Shown: piece after piece, positions 10,047 to 20,076 of the stretch | Layout: each line of letters begins with the position of its first letter | Position numbering within the stretch: the stretch's first letter is position 1 | Assembly: GCA_020137815.1 (NCBI GenBank) | Contig: CM035361.1 | Location: 4,965,326 to 5,029,325 of the forward strand | Length of the DNA stretch: 64,000 nt | Origin: Hormiphora californensis | Taxonomy: Eukaryota > Ctenophora > Tentaculata > Cydippida > Pleurobrachiidae | Direction: 5' to 3' | Program-made: the position numbers and the translations under genes | Notes under the pieces: generated by a model | Told to the model about the DNA's origin: nothing | The model's input: only the letters and a program-made list of their open reading frames with translations | Database searches by the model: none

Positions 10047-10138
10047 TATAAAAGGGTGTCCTGAATGCCGGGAAATTCGGAGTCTCTGATCATCACTAGA
10101 CCTCTCATCACTTTGGATCCTCTTCAAGTGGAAAACAG
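10047..10138 (+). promoter_or_regulatory. TATA box and probable non-coding first exon of the secreted-protein gene
   Basis: TATAAAA at 10047-10053 with G-rich flank, then about 60 bp that could be a 5' UTR exon from near 10080, ending in a good donor (AACAG|GTCAGT at 10138/10139). A matching acceptor TTCCCACCTAG ends at 11311, leaving 11 bp before the ATG at 11323. The link to that gene is inference. The proposed promoter sits in the 17 bp between a MITE and the TATA box. Confidence 0.45.
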
Positions 10139-10163
10139 GTCAGTTAACTCTCTTGATGTATAC

Positions 10164-10272
10164 CAGGAACCGACCGAATCAGGAAATACTGGTCCCTGAT
10201 TGGCTGATCACCAGTCACGTGACCTAAATGACAAGTTCTGATTGGTTGTTTACTTGTGTCAGTCGGTTCCTG
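10164..10272 (+). mobile_element. hAT-type MITE (family A)
   Basis: 109 bp copy with CAGGAACC/GGTTCCTG ends. CTCTCTTGATGT is repeated on both sides (10148 and 10273), a longer flanking duplication than the usual 8 bp. It lies 26 bp inside the proposed first intron. Confidence 0.94.
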
Positions 10273-10365
10273 CTCTCTTGATGTTGATACCTGTTAGGCG
10301 TCGCCTACCCCATGATATAATCAAGATCCAGGGTTGGTGCCGCCATACATCGATTTACCAACACC

Positions 10366-10474
10366 ATGAACCGACCGAAACAAGTAAACAACCAATCAGA
10401 ACTCGTTATTCAGGTCACGTGACTGGTTATCAGCCAATCAGGGACCAGTATTTCCTGATTCGGTCGGTTTCTGG
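10366..10474 (-). mobile_element. hAT-type MITE (family A), reverse orientation
   Basis: Opposite orientation to the preceding copies. An 8 bp TSD CCAACACC lies at 10358-10365 and 10475-10482. Terminal bases are slightly changed (ATGAACC / GGTTTCTGG). Confidence 0.94.
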
Positions 10475-11311
10475 CCAACACCAATCCCGGCCCGGTTCCT
10501 ACTTCAAGTCCATGCAGGAACCGGAATTGGCGTGGGCCCGGTAAATCGAGCAATGATTTGTCTTAAAAGTTTGCTGCTATTGTTTCGGATTAGTAAAAGT
10601 GAGGTCATAACATAACCTTGACCAAGATTATTTTATGACCTCACCAACCTTGGCACCTAGAGACAATTTGTTGAGTAAGGGACAATGATATACTGTTGAG
10701 TTTTGACGGTAGTGAATAGCACTACAATGCTATGGCTCTGCTACACAATGGCCTGGCCTTTATCCAATCACATAATTCAATGGGCCAATCACAGAATTCA
10801 ATGGGCCAGCTCTTTTAATTCTCACTCCAAGACCATTATCAATATATCACGTTTATCATTCAATATCAATACGCGTCTACTGAAAATGAAATCATGGCCT
10901 TTTAGAGATGATTCATAGCAAGTATTTTACAATTCACACATCGGATGAGGGTACAATTAACATTTTGTGACCTGATTTCACACATACCCAAGAACCAATC
11001 AAATTGCAGCTGACAGCTCTTTAGGGCCTAGTGTTTTATCACTCATCAAATAAAACAAGCTATTTCTCCGTTCCCAGCTCATGATATTGCTCGATCACCG
11101 TGGTGGATTTTATATTGACTTTGGCCTAGTTTTAGTTTCAATTCCAAAGACTCTTAGTCTTTCTGCATTTAAAACCCTAAACAAATATAAATGTTGCCAA
11201 GCCCAAGGCCAAAAAAAGCCAAACCCGCCCTGAAATCCGGAATTGATCTGGCTCTTTTAGCATTACACTCCCCTTGATATTTGTTTGCAAACTAAATCCA
11301 TTCCCACCTAG
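10475..11311. other. Probable 5' UTR intron of the secreted-protein gene; no gene in it
   Basis: Contains a short inverted repeat (GAGGTCATAA at 10601 with TTATGACCTC at 10633) and a tandem pair of AATTCAATGGGCCA at 10767-10803. No convincing ORF on either strand. Confidence 0.45.
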
Positions 11312-11322
11312 ATAATTTCGAG

Positions 11323-12647
11323 ATGCTACCTCTGGCAATCATCTGTGTGTTGCTGTTGGCAAGTTACACTCGAGGCGATCCCACTACCCAGACGAGGACC
11401 TTTGCCAAGAGGGGTGTCCCTGTCGTCTCAAATTCCTGTCCTCCCGCTCCTAAACCACTTGGGTAAGTCCTGTCCTCCCGCTCCTAAACCGCTTGGGTAA
11501 GTCCTGTACTCCTGCCCCTAAACCACTTGGGTAAGTTCTCATGTCCCTAAACCGCTTGGGTTAGTCCTGTCCTCCTGCCCCTAAACCACTTGGGTAAGTC
11601 CTGTCCTCCCGCCCCTAAACCGCTTGGGTAAATCCTGTCCTCCTCTCCCTAAACCGCTTGGGTAAGTTCTGTCCTCCTGCCCCTAAACCGCTTGGGTAAG
11701 TTCTGTCCTCCTGCCCCTAAACCACTTGGGTAAGTCCTGTCCCCCTGCCGGTCTTATATGAGACAACCTTTTTCAGATTCTCCCTGATTCAAACATGGAA
11801 ATCTATTGGTTCTGTAGCAAAGGATATCATTTCCCACCATCTCCCAACAGATTCCAGTTCAACGTGTGTTAAAAACCTGTTTATTAAGGTAACTTCCGGG
11901 GAGCATGCTGAGTTAGATTGGGTGTGTGTAAAGCTAGTTTATAATGGGACCGAAACTCTTCTTTCGAATTCTTTCGAACAATTTCAATGTTTCAAACATT
12001 GAAATTGAGTATAGATCAATGAGCTTTACATTCATAGCCCATTTCAGGCATTTGGTCGACTGTCGAATTACAACAATAGTATTGTAAATAGTATTGTCAA
12101 TAGTATTGTCAATACTCCTTTCCTCTCAGGATGTTAAAGATCTAGCGAGAGATTTGGCAAAGTCCTACAAATCTCTCCGGTGCATCCAGCGGAGCCCCCA
12201 TCTGGAGAACAAGCCTTTCAATGCGGATACCCTCAACCAGATGGCACTAAACGTTAACGAAATTGTGAGTGTGGAAATCTCTGTGTGCTCTGACAGTCAG
12301 AGTCTGACTTAGCTTAGCTTAGGCAACTCATTTAGTCAGGATTTAAAATTACAAAAAGTGCCAAATCATGTTCAAAAAAAGAAATCCCACCATTATTTAA
12401 TCCGAACCCGTATTTTCAGTTGAAGTCTCCCTCCATCTGTGTGAACGACGTGGACCTTTGGTCTTGTGATGGTACGATCGCTGTTCGGAGGAAGAAACGG
12501 CAAACAGCCAACTCAACTATTGACAACAAAGGATCAACCCAGGTCTCCAGTGATAAGAAGAGTCATGAAGAAATAATGGAGGAGATTGTGGGTCTTGTGG
12601 GAGTTTATAGAGCCACTGTTGAACACATGTTCATGCTTATTTCTTGA
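11323..12647 (+). CDS. Unrecognised secreted protein with furin-type site, complete, 4 exons
   Basis: Exons 11323-11462, 11777-11888, 12130-12264, 12420-12647 give 204 aa with consistent phases (2, 0, 0). Residues 1-19 are a classical signal peptide (MLPLAIICVLLLASYTRG). The mature part has five Cys (in SCPPAP, TCVKN, RCIQR, SICVND and WSCDG), two amphipathic stretches (WKSIGSVAKDII and VKDLARDLAKSYKSL) and a polybasic RRKKR-Q site at about residue 155, suited to proprotein convertase cleavage. One N-glycosylation sequon (NST) follows the site. I do not recognise the family. A helical cytokine-like or prohormone-like ligand is possible, but no motif decides it. Only the first of several repeated donors keeps the frame, because the next codon after it is TAA. 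Confidence 0.8.
11434..11749 (+). repeat. Minisatellite made of exon end plus splice donor, nine copies
   Basis: About 34 bp units of the form TCCTGTCCTCC-n-CCTAAACC-n-CTTGG|GTAAG. The first unit is the real end of exon 1 and its donor (11462/11463). Nine CTTGGG junctions are present, seven of which keep GTAAG; the fourth is GTTAG and the sixth GTAAA. Some units are shortened. All retain an in-frame TAA just after the junction. Confidence 0.93.
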
Positions 12648-12674
12648 TTTGGGTTGATGGTTTTATATATTTGA

Positions 12675-12727
12675 CTGTCTGGCGCCGTGGACTCCGATTA
12701 GATGGGGTCCTCGGCGGTGCCAGACAG
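12675..12727. mobile_element. Small hairpin MITE (CTGTCTGGCG family), 53 bp
   Basis: CTGTCTGGCGCCG pairs with CGGCGGTGCCAGACAG. GACTCC/GGGGTCC pair inside. Same family as 8197-8285. Located just past the secreted-protein stop codon. Confidence 0.7.
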
Positions 12728-12942
12728 GTATTTGATAAAGCTTCTGTAGATTATACATCTGCAGAGGTTTTAAAAAGGTTTGGTAATTGACTTTTGGAAT
12801 TGAATACCTTTGAGTTTTGACACAGAATTATTTACAGATTGACCACTATAATATTGATAGAGATGTGTTTCTACCCGGCCATCCCTCCTAGTAATATATG
12901 GAAGGAAAGATCGGGTACAAACCAAGTCGAAAGAAGATGATG

Positions 12943-13092
12943 AGAGAGAGAGAGACGGAGAGAGACAGAGTGAGAGAAAAGGAGAGAAAAGGAGAGAAAA
13001 GGAGAGAAAAGGAGAGAAAAGGACAGAAAAGGACAGAAAAGGAGAGAAAAGGAGAGAAAAGGAGAGAAAAGGAGAGAAAAGGAGAGAGACAG
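12943..13092. repeat. Purine minisatellite GAGAAAAG
   Basis: About fifteen units of GAGAAAAGGA with occasional GACAAAAGGA. Repetitive ORFs on both strands come from it. Confidence 0.92.
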
Positions 13093-13477
13093 AGAGGAAA
13101 TATATATGGAGAGGAAGATTGGAATGTTTTACAGTATATAATTTTTGAAAAATATTTTTGAAAAACCCATTAATGTCCACTGTCGGAGCTGGTTCTCCCA
13201 AAGGGGAAATTATTCGGAAATTGATCGAGTTTTCAAACTTTAATTTTTTTTGCATTTTGATTGAGATTTGATGTGTTCAAGTCCCCCGCTTATGTATGTG
13301 AGGACTAAAACTCAAATCTCAGTTTCATGCTAAAAAAGGTTCGCAAACTCAGATCAATTCTCGATTTCTTTCCCCTGTAATCGCATTGAAAAACAAAAAT
13401 CAATTGTCGTGCTTTTGCAAAAAAAATCCCATTCACAAATTCCCAGTTTTACAATTTGCATCACTGCGGTTGTATAC

Positions 13478-14290
13478 TTGCCTGCGAAGCAGGCAAGCCC
13501 CGTAGGGGCGTAGGCCTGCACGCTCGTTAAGTCCAGGGGTTGCTAAGACGCGCACACACACACCACGCCACGAACTGCTGACACGTTTCAACTTTTATTT
13601 TAAAAACAACCGCGCGCGCCCCGACTAAATCTTAGGGTATAAGTGTGACATAAGTGGCCACCATGTTCATTTTAGCACCATCTGAAAACTGAATTAAGCC
13701 AATTTGTAATTTAGGGCTGAATTGATGACCCCTTAAACATTATTCAAAACTCATAAAATAAATATTTAAATCTTGTTACCATACCTCATTTTCGGGAACG
13801 GGATAAAAGGACAGTTCACATGGCATTATTCGAAACTTGGTATGTGTAATGAGAAGGAAAAGGACAAATATGTACCAACGTTAACATCTTGGTCAGGACC
13901 GAATCAAACTAGGGGAGAGAGATATAATTTTAAATTAGAGTGAAGAGAGAATGCGATTTAGGATTTATACTGTAAAATATACAGTACGGGGCGTTGACGG
14001 CCACGAAAGTGCTCGACCGGGTGTAGAGGGAGCAGGATACAAATTGAAACACTTTAGGTGGTGGCAAACATATGTTTGCCACACCCTAAAGTGTTGTGAT
14101 GACCTGATAATGACCTGATTATTAATTAGCATTATACCATACCTCTGTCAGGAAAAAGCCTACACCGGATGATGGGAGCTTCATAATTATTGATAGAGGA
14201 CAGTTTACACGGCATTGTTCGAAACTCAATGATCAGTACCTGGAAATAAGTGTTAAAAGATTGTGATGGACAAAGAACTATTTATTAAGT
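13478..14290. other. Intergenic region with hairpins and a direct repeat; no gene recognised
   Basis: Hairpins: TTGCCTGC/GCAGGCAA with adjoining GCCCC/GGGGC (13478-13508), and CACTTTAGG-n-TGGCAAACATATGTTTGCCA-n-CCTAAAGTG (about 14050-14097). A direct repeat of GGACAGTT-ACA-GGCATT-TTCGAAACT occurs at about 13809 and 14196, both near a CCATACCTC, so a segment of about 390 bp may be an old tandem duplication. Confidence 0.55.
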
Positions 14291-14293
14291 TAC

Positions 14294-14427
14294 AGTCGGA
14301 CCCCAATTTACCGGTCGTTGATATACCCGAGCCGGGATAAGAAATTAACATTATTTGACCCGGGCACCCCGAATTATCAGGCAATATCTTTCCCCCGAGC
14401 ATCGCGGTAAATCGGGAACCGACTGTA
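14294..14427. mobile_element. Tigger/pogo-like MITE
   Basis: Ends TACAGTCGGACCCCAATTTACC and the inverted GGTAAATCGGGAACCGACTGTA, flanked by TA, the TSD of Tc1/mariner-pogo elements. 134 bp with no ORF. The interior has complementary GACCCGGG/CCGGG pieces. Confidence 0.75.
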
Positions 14428-14782
14428 TATTAGCAAAAATCACACTTTTTGGGGGGGGGGGAATATATTTATGATTTCTATGTACATATTCAAAACTAAT
14501 TTTCCAATTTCCATCCGCTGTAATATATAGAAATGGATACCTAAGATTTGTGTTTTTAATATCACAGAGTAAGAATTGAGAACATCCTAAAACACCTCAT
14601 GGGACGGTCAGTTTTGCTACTCATACTATTCTCAAAAATTATTCGATCCAAAAAATGTGTGTCCAACAAAGAGTGTCCAGTGTCCTATTTTTACCACGGG
14701 ATCCTTGATCCTTCCAATGTTCGGTATTGTTTATGAGTCCATTCACTGCATTTATAATTCTATTCCCATTCCATGTAACCAG

Positions 14783-15993
14783 CTAAAATGGAGCTGGATC
14801 AATACTGCAGTCAGTAGATGATGTATGCAGTGTTAGGGGAGTAAGGAATGTCCTGACATCACAGCACACATCACAACAGCACCCACAGTTGCCGTCATAA
14901 TAACATGTGGTGCAGTTTGTTACATTCAACTCGGATTCCAGCTCTGAGTGGTCCTGGAGAGGAGGAGATGGGGTGTTAGGGGTTGATTAGGGGGTGAGTT
15001 AGGGGTGTTGGGGTGGGATAAAATATAGAAACTGCGGTTTGGGTAGCAGGAGTTGAGTGATTAGATATAACATGGGCTATTATACGAGTAAGGTAAGCTG
15101 GGGCAAATTGGTCCATCGGGTAAAGTGGCCCATGTATGGGGCAAATTGGCCTGCTCGTTCTGTTCCGGATTTTTGCCTAGTTAGACTGTTTACAAATGTA
15201 AAGGAGGGTTAGAACATAACAATTAAAACTGCTGTGATTTCTGTTTGAGTTGGCCGATTTTAATTTTACAAAAACTGCCAGTTAGGTTTTTTATTCTTCT
15301 AAAACTAGGCATAAAATTTTTTCAAAAAACTCACTACATACATATTAAGTTGATTAAATTGTCAAATTAGTCAAATTGGGGCAAATATGGTCCACTCACT
15401 GGGGCAAGGTGGTCAACCCTGGGGCAAAGTGGTCCACCTCTAGAACCAATAAAATGGAGTATGAAATACCACGTGACATTGGAATGCACTGGGGCAAGCT
15501 GCTGGAGACAACATGGGCCACTTTGCCCCAACTATCGGTGTTTTAACAACATCAGTCACGTGATAAAATTGAGCAATGCTTTTGCTTGGGCCACTTTGCA
15601 CAAGTGCAAATTTTCCAAAAAAAGCATCACCAAATTATTTGAATTGATTAATTAACCCATTAAATAAAACTTGCAGGTTTTAAAATTTAGCCCGGCTGAA
15701 AGGAAAACGTTTCATTGGGTAGCCTATACATTTTTTTCTCCTGCTGTATAAATTAAAAATGGGCCACTTTTGCCCCAGCTTACCATACACGGGAGTGTAA
15801 ATTAGCAGTTAGGGGATTGAAAAAGCAACCTAAATGGGGTTAGAGCTGGACACAAACCTTATCACAGTAATCCTCCACATCATCAGCTTCAGGTCGAGAT
15901 GTGATCTAGCTCCTTATCAGTCTGGGCTATAGCTTCCAGTGGGGATCTCTTGACTGCAGCTGGGCCTGACTGTTCCTCTTCAAGATCTCCTTC
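14783..15993 (-). pseudogene. Small cysteine-rich protein, two exons seen, frame broken
   Basis: Last exon 14783-14953 (acceptor CTCTCCAG) encodes 56 residues with a dense Cys cluster (C-x2-C-x5-C-x-CCC-x2-CC), an NCT glycosylation sequon and a stop. The preceding exon 15858-15993 (acceptor CCCTCTCAG, donor GTTTGT) is acidic, contains VKRSPLEAIA, a possible dibasic cleavage site, and ends in DDVEDYCDK. That end is in a different frame from its beginning, so there is a one-base discrepancy near 15875-15900: an assembly error, an unseen mini-intron, or decay. The signal peptide exon was not found. The Cys pattern suggests a disulfide-rich secreted peptide, but I cannot name the family. Confidence 0.4.
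15092..15784. mobile_element. DNA element with GGTAAGCTGGGGCAAA TIRs
   Basis: 693 bp bounded by inverted GGTAAGCTGGGGCAAA copies. Inside are several GGGGCAAA-n-TGGTCCA repeats at both ends in inverted order. The longest internal ORF (15461-15655) is short and unlike a transposase, so the element is non-autonomous. It sits in the intron between the two cysteine-rich-protein exons. Confidence 0.75.
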
Positions 15994-16004
15994 CTGAGAG
16001 GGAA

Positions 16005-16162
16005 GGGGTGTTAGAGGGTTGGTAAAGGGGAACAGTGTTAGAGGGTTGGTAAAAAGGGACAGTGTTAGAGGGGGAACAGTGTTAGAGGGTTGGTAAAGGG
16101 GGGCCGGGGGGACAGTGTTAGAGAGTTGGTAAAGGGGGGGGGACAGTGTTAGAGGGCTGTAA
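16005..16162. repeat. Minisatellite (ACAGTGTTAGAGGGTTGGTAAAGGGG-like) next to a minus-strand acceptor
   Basis: Five to six irregular units of 22-33 bp start a few bases from the acceptor at 15994-16000 and form its pyrimidine tract on the minus strand. Confidence 0.85.
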
Positions 16163-17277
16163 ACTCACCATTAGGTTCGACAACTCATTATTGATTCCCC
16201 AGTGCAGTTTAAAATATCCTTCGACTCTCTTATCGTAAAGTTATCTGTAGAGAGAATAGGTTATATTTCATTTCTGCTTTCTTGGGAATAGCAATTGTCA
16301 TGTTGTTCGTGGCCCCGAACAACATGACACTTTCCTAGTAACCCTACGGGGTCACTAGGAAAGTTTTATAAATTTCAGGGGAAGATACACGGTTGCCAGG
16401 GGTTATGTCTGCTAAACAACTGAAGGACAACAACTAGAAGGAAGGGATCACATGTGAGATATCTTAAATCCAGTACTACAACGAAAGAGAGAGGAGATTG
16501 AGAGAGACGGAGAGAGAGGTAGATAGGGCTAGAAAGATTGAGATTGAGAGAGGCGGAGAGAGAGGTAGATATAACTAGAGAGATAGTGAGGGAGAGACTG
16601 ACAGCTACTGAGGGTGAAAGAGAGAGAATTCATAGAATGGTAGCAGGTAGGGCGAGAGAAAAAATATAGATTTAAAACATTTTGAATTGTCAACTACTAG
16701 TATAAAGAACTACAAAGTATAAACTAGCACTGGTTGCTCTCACCTTAAATAATGTCGATGCCATGACCACTTGACGGCGAGCAGAGGAGCGTGACATACA
16801 ACATAACCACTTTTCCCATCAATAACTAGCAGGGTCTGAGATAGTAGTTATCCTCTGATGGACTATTTTTGAGAAGGACAACCGTTGAACACCTGGAATT
16901 GAGTGTGTGGGTTACAGATATAACGTCAAGAGTAGGTTAGCAAATGGCAAATATATATAAATTCTCAACATGCTGCGTAAGACCCATAACGATGTTATAA
17001 CCCTCCTTTACATTTGTAAAAGAGGGCGGGGCGCACGGAAAGAGAATAGAGCCAGGCAATAACGATGAGGCAGTAAAAATTGCGAGAGTCATGTGTGCTA
17101 ATCGACTCTACTACAGTGTAAATTTCGGCTGACCTGTTGAACACCACCCCACCCAAAATACACACCAAAACTATCTCCCGAAACAGTTGCATTGTAAACT
17201 TGGTGAACCACTGTGTTTTGAGATTCCCTTGGTGATGAACCCGCAGTGTTGGTAATACATGTATCAGATGTATGACG
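16163..17277. other. No gene resolved; hairpin pair and purine-rich DNA
   Basis: Two adjacent hairpins at 16299-16365 (CATGTTGTTCG/CGAACAACATG, then CTTTCCTAGT-n-ACTAGGAAAG). On the minus strand, exon-like pieces with plausible splice sites (16166-16248 and 16741-16794) could belong to the cysteine-rich gene, but the frames do not agree and I do not call them. 16480-16630 is degenerate GAGAGA. ATCGACTCTACTA at 17101-17113 copies the end of the element at 17280. Confidence 0.4.
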
Positions 17278-17279
17278 TA

Positions 17280-18072
17280 TAGTAGAGTCGATAACTACAT
17301 CGACCTCTCCCAATTGTTCCAGTTTTTGTCACATCTGTTTGGAGCCTCGACACGACCTCTAAACAGGTGTTACTTTTTCACAAACTGTTTTCATCTTGGT
17401 GTAATCAGCAGTTGAAATGTTGCTGATCATAACAAAAACCGAACTATTTTTTTTCAACTTGGGGTAAAACCATGGGTGTCAAAAGTTAGCTCTAGGTCCC
17501 CTGAGTAACCATCCGGAGACTCTAAGAGATATTTCAAGCCGTTCTCCCGTAATCATTAATCCCGGTGGAGAAAAAAATACAATGCGGACGTACGTGAGCG
17601 CTGGCAGGCTGTTTACATGTTATTGTATGTCTCTCACTCTCTCTGGAAAAACCGCACGTGCGGTTGCGCCGCGCGAGATAACTCTTTCTCAAGGGGGAGA
17701 AAAGAGAGAGACGCACATTAACGTTATACATTAAAGTTGAGGTTGTAGGCAATTGCACGTACGTCCATACTCAAATATGTGCTCTACCGGGATTAATGAT
17801 TACAGGAGAACGGCTTGAAATATCTCTTAGAGTCTCCGGATGGTTACTCAGGGGACCTAGAGCTAACTTTTGACACCCATGGTTTTACCCCAAGTTGAAA
17901 AAAAATAGTTCGGTTTTTGTTATGATCAACAACATTTCAATTGCTGATTACACCAAGATGAAGACAGTTTGTGAAAAAGTAACACCTGTTTAGAGGTCGT
18001 GTCGAGGCTCCAAACAGATGTGACAAAAACTGGAACAATTGGGAGAGGTCGATGTAGTTATCGACTCTACTA
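17280..18072. mobile_element. Fold-back element with ~290 bp TIRs
   Basis: Arms 17280-17570 and 17784-18072 are inverted copies with only a few differences, ending TAGTAGAGTCGATAACTA. The loop (17571-17783) has no transposase. Three bases GTA flank both ends, a possible 3 bp TSD. As RNA or single-stranded DNA it would form a very long stem. The family is unknown, and the TSD size is compatible with PIF/Harbinger or CACTA groups. Confidence 0.85.
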
Positions 18073-18245
18073 GTATGTGTGTACTGTTATACTGTGTATA
18101 ACTGTACTGTGTAAAAATACTGTGAGTATACACATGTGCATTGTGCATTACATATAATTTGGTATAACTTCATTGATGCCTACCGTTTTACAGAGCTGAC
18201 ACTGGCACACCCACCATTCCCTCCTGTCATCTCACAGCTGTCATG

Positions 18246-19314
18246 TCACCTCAACACCAGATTTCTAAACTCATATTTGTTTACCTGGAGATAGGGCAAG
18301 GGGATGAGTAGAAGGGGTTCTAAAATAGTTGCAATGGCAGTGCTTAATATATCTTTAGTTTATGTATAAATCCCAGGTGGACTTTAACTAAGAAACAAAA
18401 CTATCACCTACCAGAGTGAGGGGATGGGGATGAGATCACGTACCGGCTGGATGTGGTGGTTGAAGGTAGGACTGGGCTTGTTGCTGTGCATCAGTTCTTG
18501 CATCAGTAGTTGGGAGGAAATGTGTCGGGGAGACTGGAATTAGAGTGTGGGTTAGAGAGGGATGACACAGGTGATAGTGGGGGGATGGGGATACAAACTA
18601 GGGAAACCAATCAAGGGTCTAGTAACATGTAGTAAAATGACATCTACATACCGGGGGTATTCCTTTGGCAAAATGGTGGGGGCGAACCATGAAGTTTGGT
18701 GGCATTCCCTTCATCCCCATGGGGTGGGGAGGGGTGAAGGGGCCAGGAGGGAAGGGTAGCTTGATACCACCACCCCTGGATGTTTCAATGGTTTAGGTCC
18801 CTGATCCTGCTCAGTAGGGGATACACGGGGCATGCCAGGTCCCTCCCCAGATCGAGGCCTCATCCTGTTCTGCATGTGGGTGGGAGTCAGGTTGATGTTC
18901 ATCTCGTGGGGCAGACACTCATCCTTGAACCCCCGCTCAGAGCTCTTGATCATAACGCTGGTAGGGGTGAATGCCATGGGGAAGGGACCTTTGTTCAACA
19001 TTCTGCAGGGAGAAATAATTTGGTAATTAATCAGTTAGTTAATCAAACCTGAAAGTGAATTGTTAGTAAAGTTGTCTGGTAGAAACTAGAGACCCAATGA
19101 TTCATCTCCCGGGTTACCTGTGATCATTTTGGTGAGCGGTGATCCTAGTTGGAATGCTCTCATCCCCGGACAGTCTAGGTCTCATGAAGGGCTGGGGCTG
19201 CTGTTCCATTTGGGGTGGGGGCATTGGTCCCATACGGGCTGGGGCAGTCAGAAGAGGGGCACCCTGACCTGGCAGCCGGAGAAGGGCCTTGACAGCCTGG
19301 GTTTTCTCGTGCAT
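18246..19314 (-). CDS. Pro/Met-rich protein, 3' exons (weakly 4E-T/EIF4ENIF1-like), partial
   Basis: Minus-strand exons in order: 19118-19314, 18652-19002, 18444-18533, 18246-18284 (stop). All have good AG/GT borders (donors GTAACC, GTATGT, GTACGT). The product is rich in Pro, Met, Gln and His. AFTPTSVM resembles the FTPTSV-x-RK segment I associate with 4E-T, the eIF4E-binding P-body protein; this is a memory-based hint, not proof. The exon at 18444-18533 reads SPRHISSQLLMQELMHSNKP, and the last exon adds about 12 residues. Within 18652-19002 the frame that fits the upstream exon stops, while the frame that fits the downstream exon opens near 18775-18790. The two differ by one base, next to CAGGGGTGG. 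Upstream exons were not found. Confidence 0.55.
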
Positions 19315-19410
19315 CTGAAGGTGGAGGAGGAGTATTAGAGTGGTGTGGGGGAGGAGAGATGGAGGGGGAGGGATTCACAGCAGACAGGTTAGCAATCCCA
19401 GGTGAGAAAT

Positions 19411-19515
<105 letters not shown>

Positions 19516-19644
19516 TATGGATGGAAAGATAGAGAGAGTGAGAGTGAAAGAGAAGGGAGAGGGATAGAGAAAACTAAATGGTGTTGGTTTCGCAGTGCTT
19601 AGGCTACATGCTATCACTCGGTGTGAGAGGCAAAATATATTGAA

Positions 19645-19659
19645 AAAGAGAGAGGGAGG

Positions 19660-19726
<67 letters not shown>

Positions 19727-19740
19727 TGAGAGAGCTAGAG
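19645..19740. repeat. (GA)n microsatellite
   Basis: Second GA tract in the same intron or upstream region. Confidence 0.96.
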
Positions 19741-19967
19741 AGAGTAATTAGGCACGTATGAGGGATTGTATATTTTATTGAGAAAGCACAATTAATTCAG
19801 TCAGATCGGTGCATACATTTTGTTTTCTGGGTAAACACAGCTACACATGCATAACATTACATTTTTAAGGTGTAACGCTAGTAGTTGTTGCTTCACGGTT
19901 TGGTCGTAATTGTGCCGTTGAACTTGCTAGGAGGACTAAGTTTACTACGAGCTGGTAATATACACAT

Positions 19968-20076
19968 CAGGAACCGACCGAAACAAGTAAACAACCAATC
20001 AGAACTCGTTATTTAGGTCACGTGACTGATAATCAGCCAATCAGGGACCAGTGTTTCCTGATTCGGTCGGTTCCTG
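19968..20076 (-). mobile_element. hAT-type MITE (family A)
   Basis: Intact ends CAGGAACCG/CGGTTCCTG. Flanks ATACACAT and ATACAAAT form a 7/8 TSD. Confidence 0.95.

Noticed and set aside
16166-16794. Possible upstream exons of the cysteine-rich gene
   Set aside because: Splice sites look fair, but phases and in-frame stops do not allow a continuous product.
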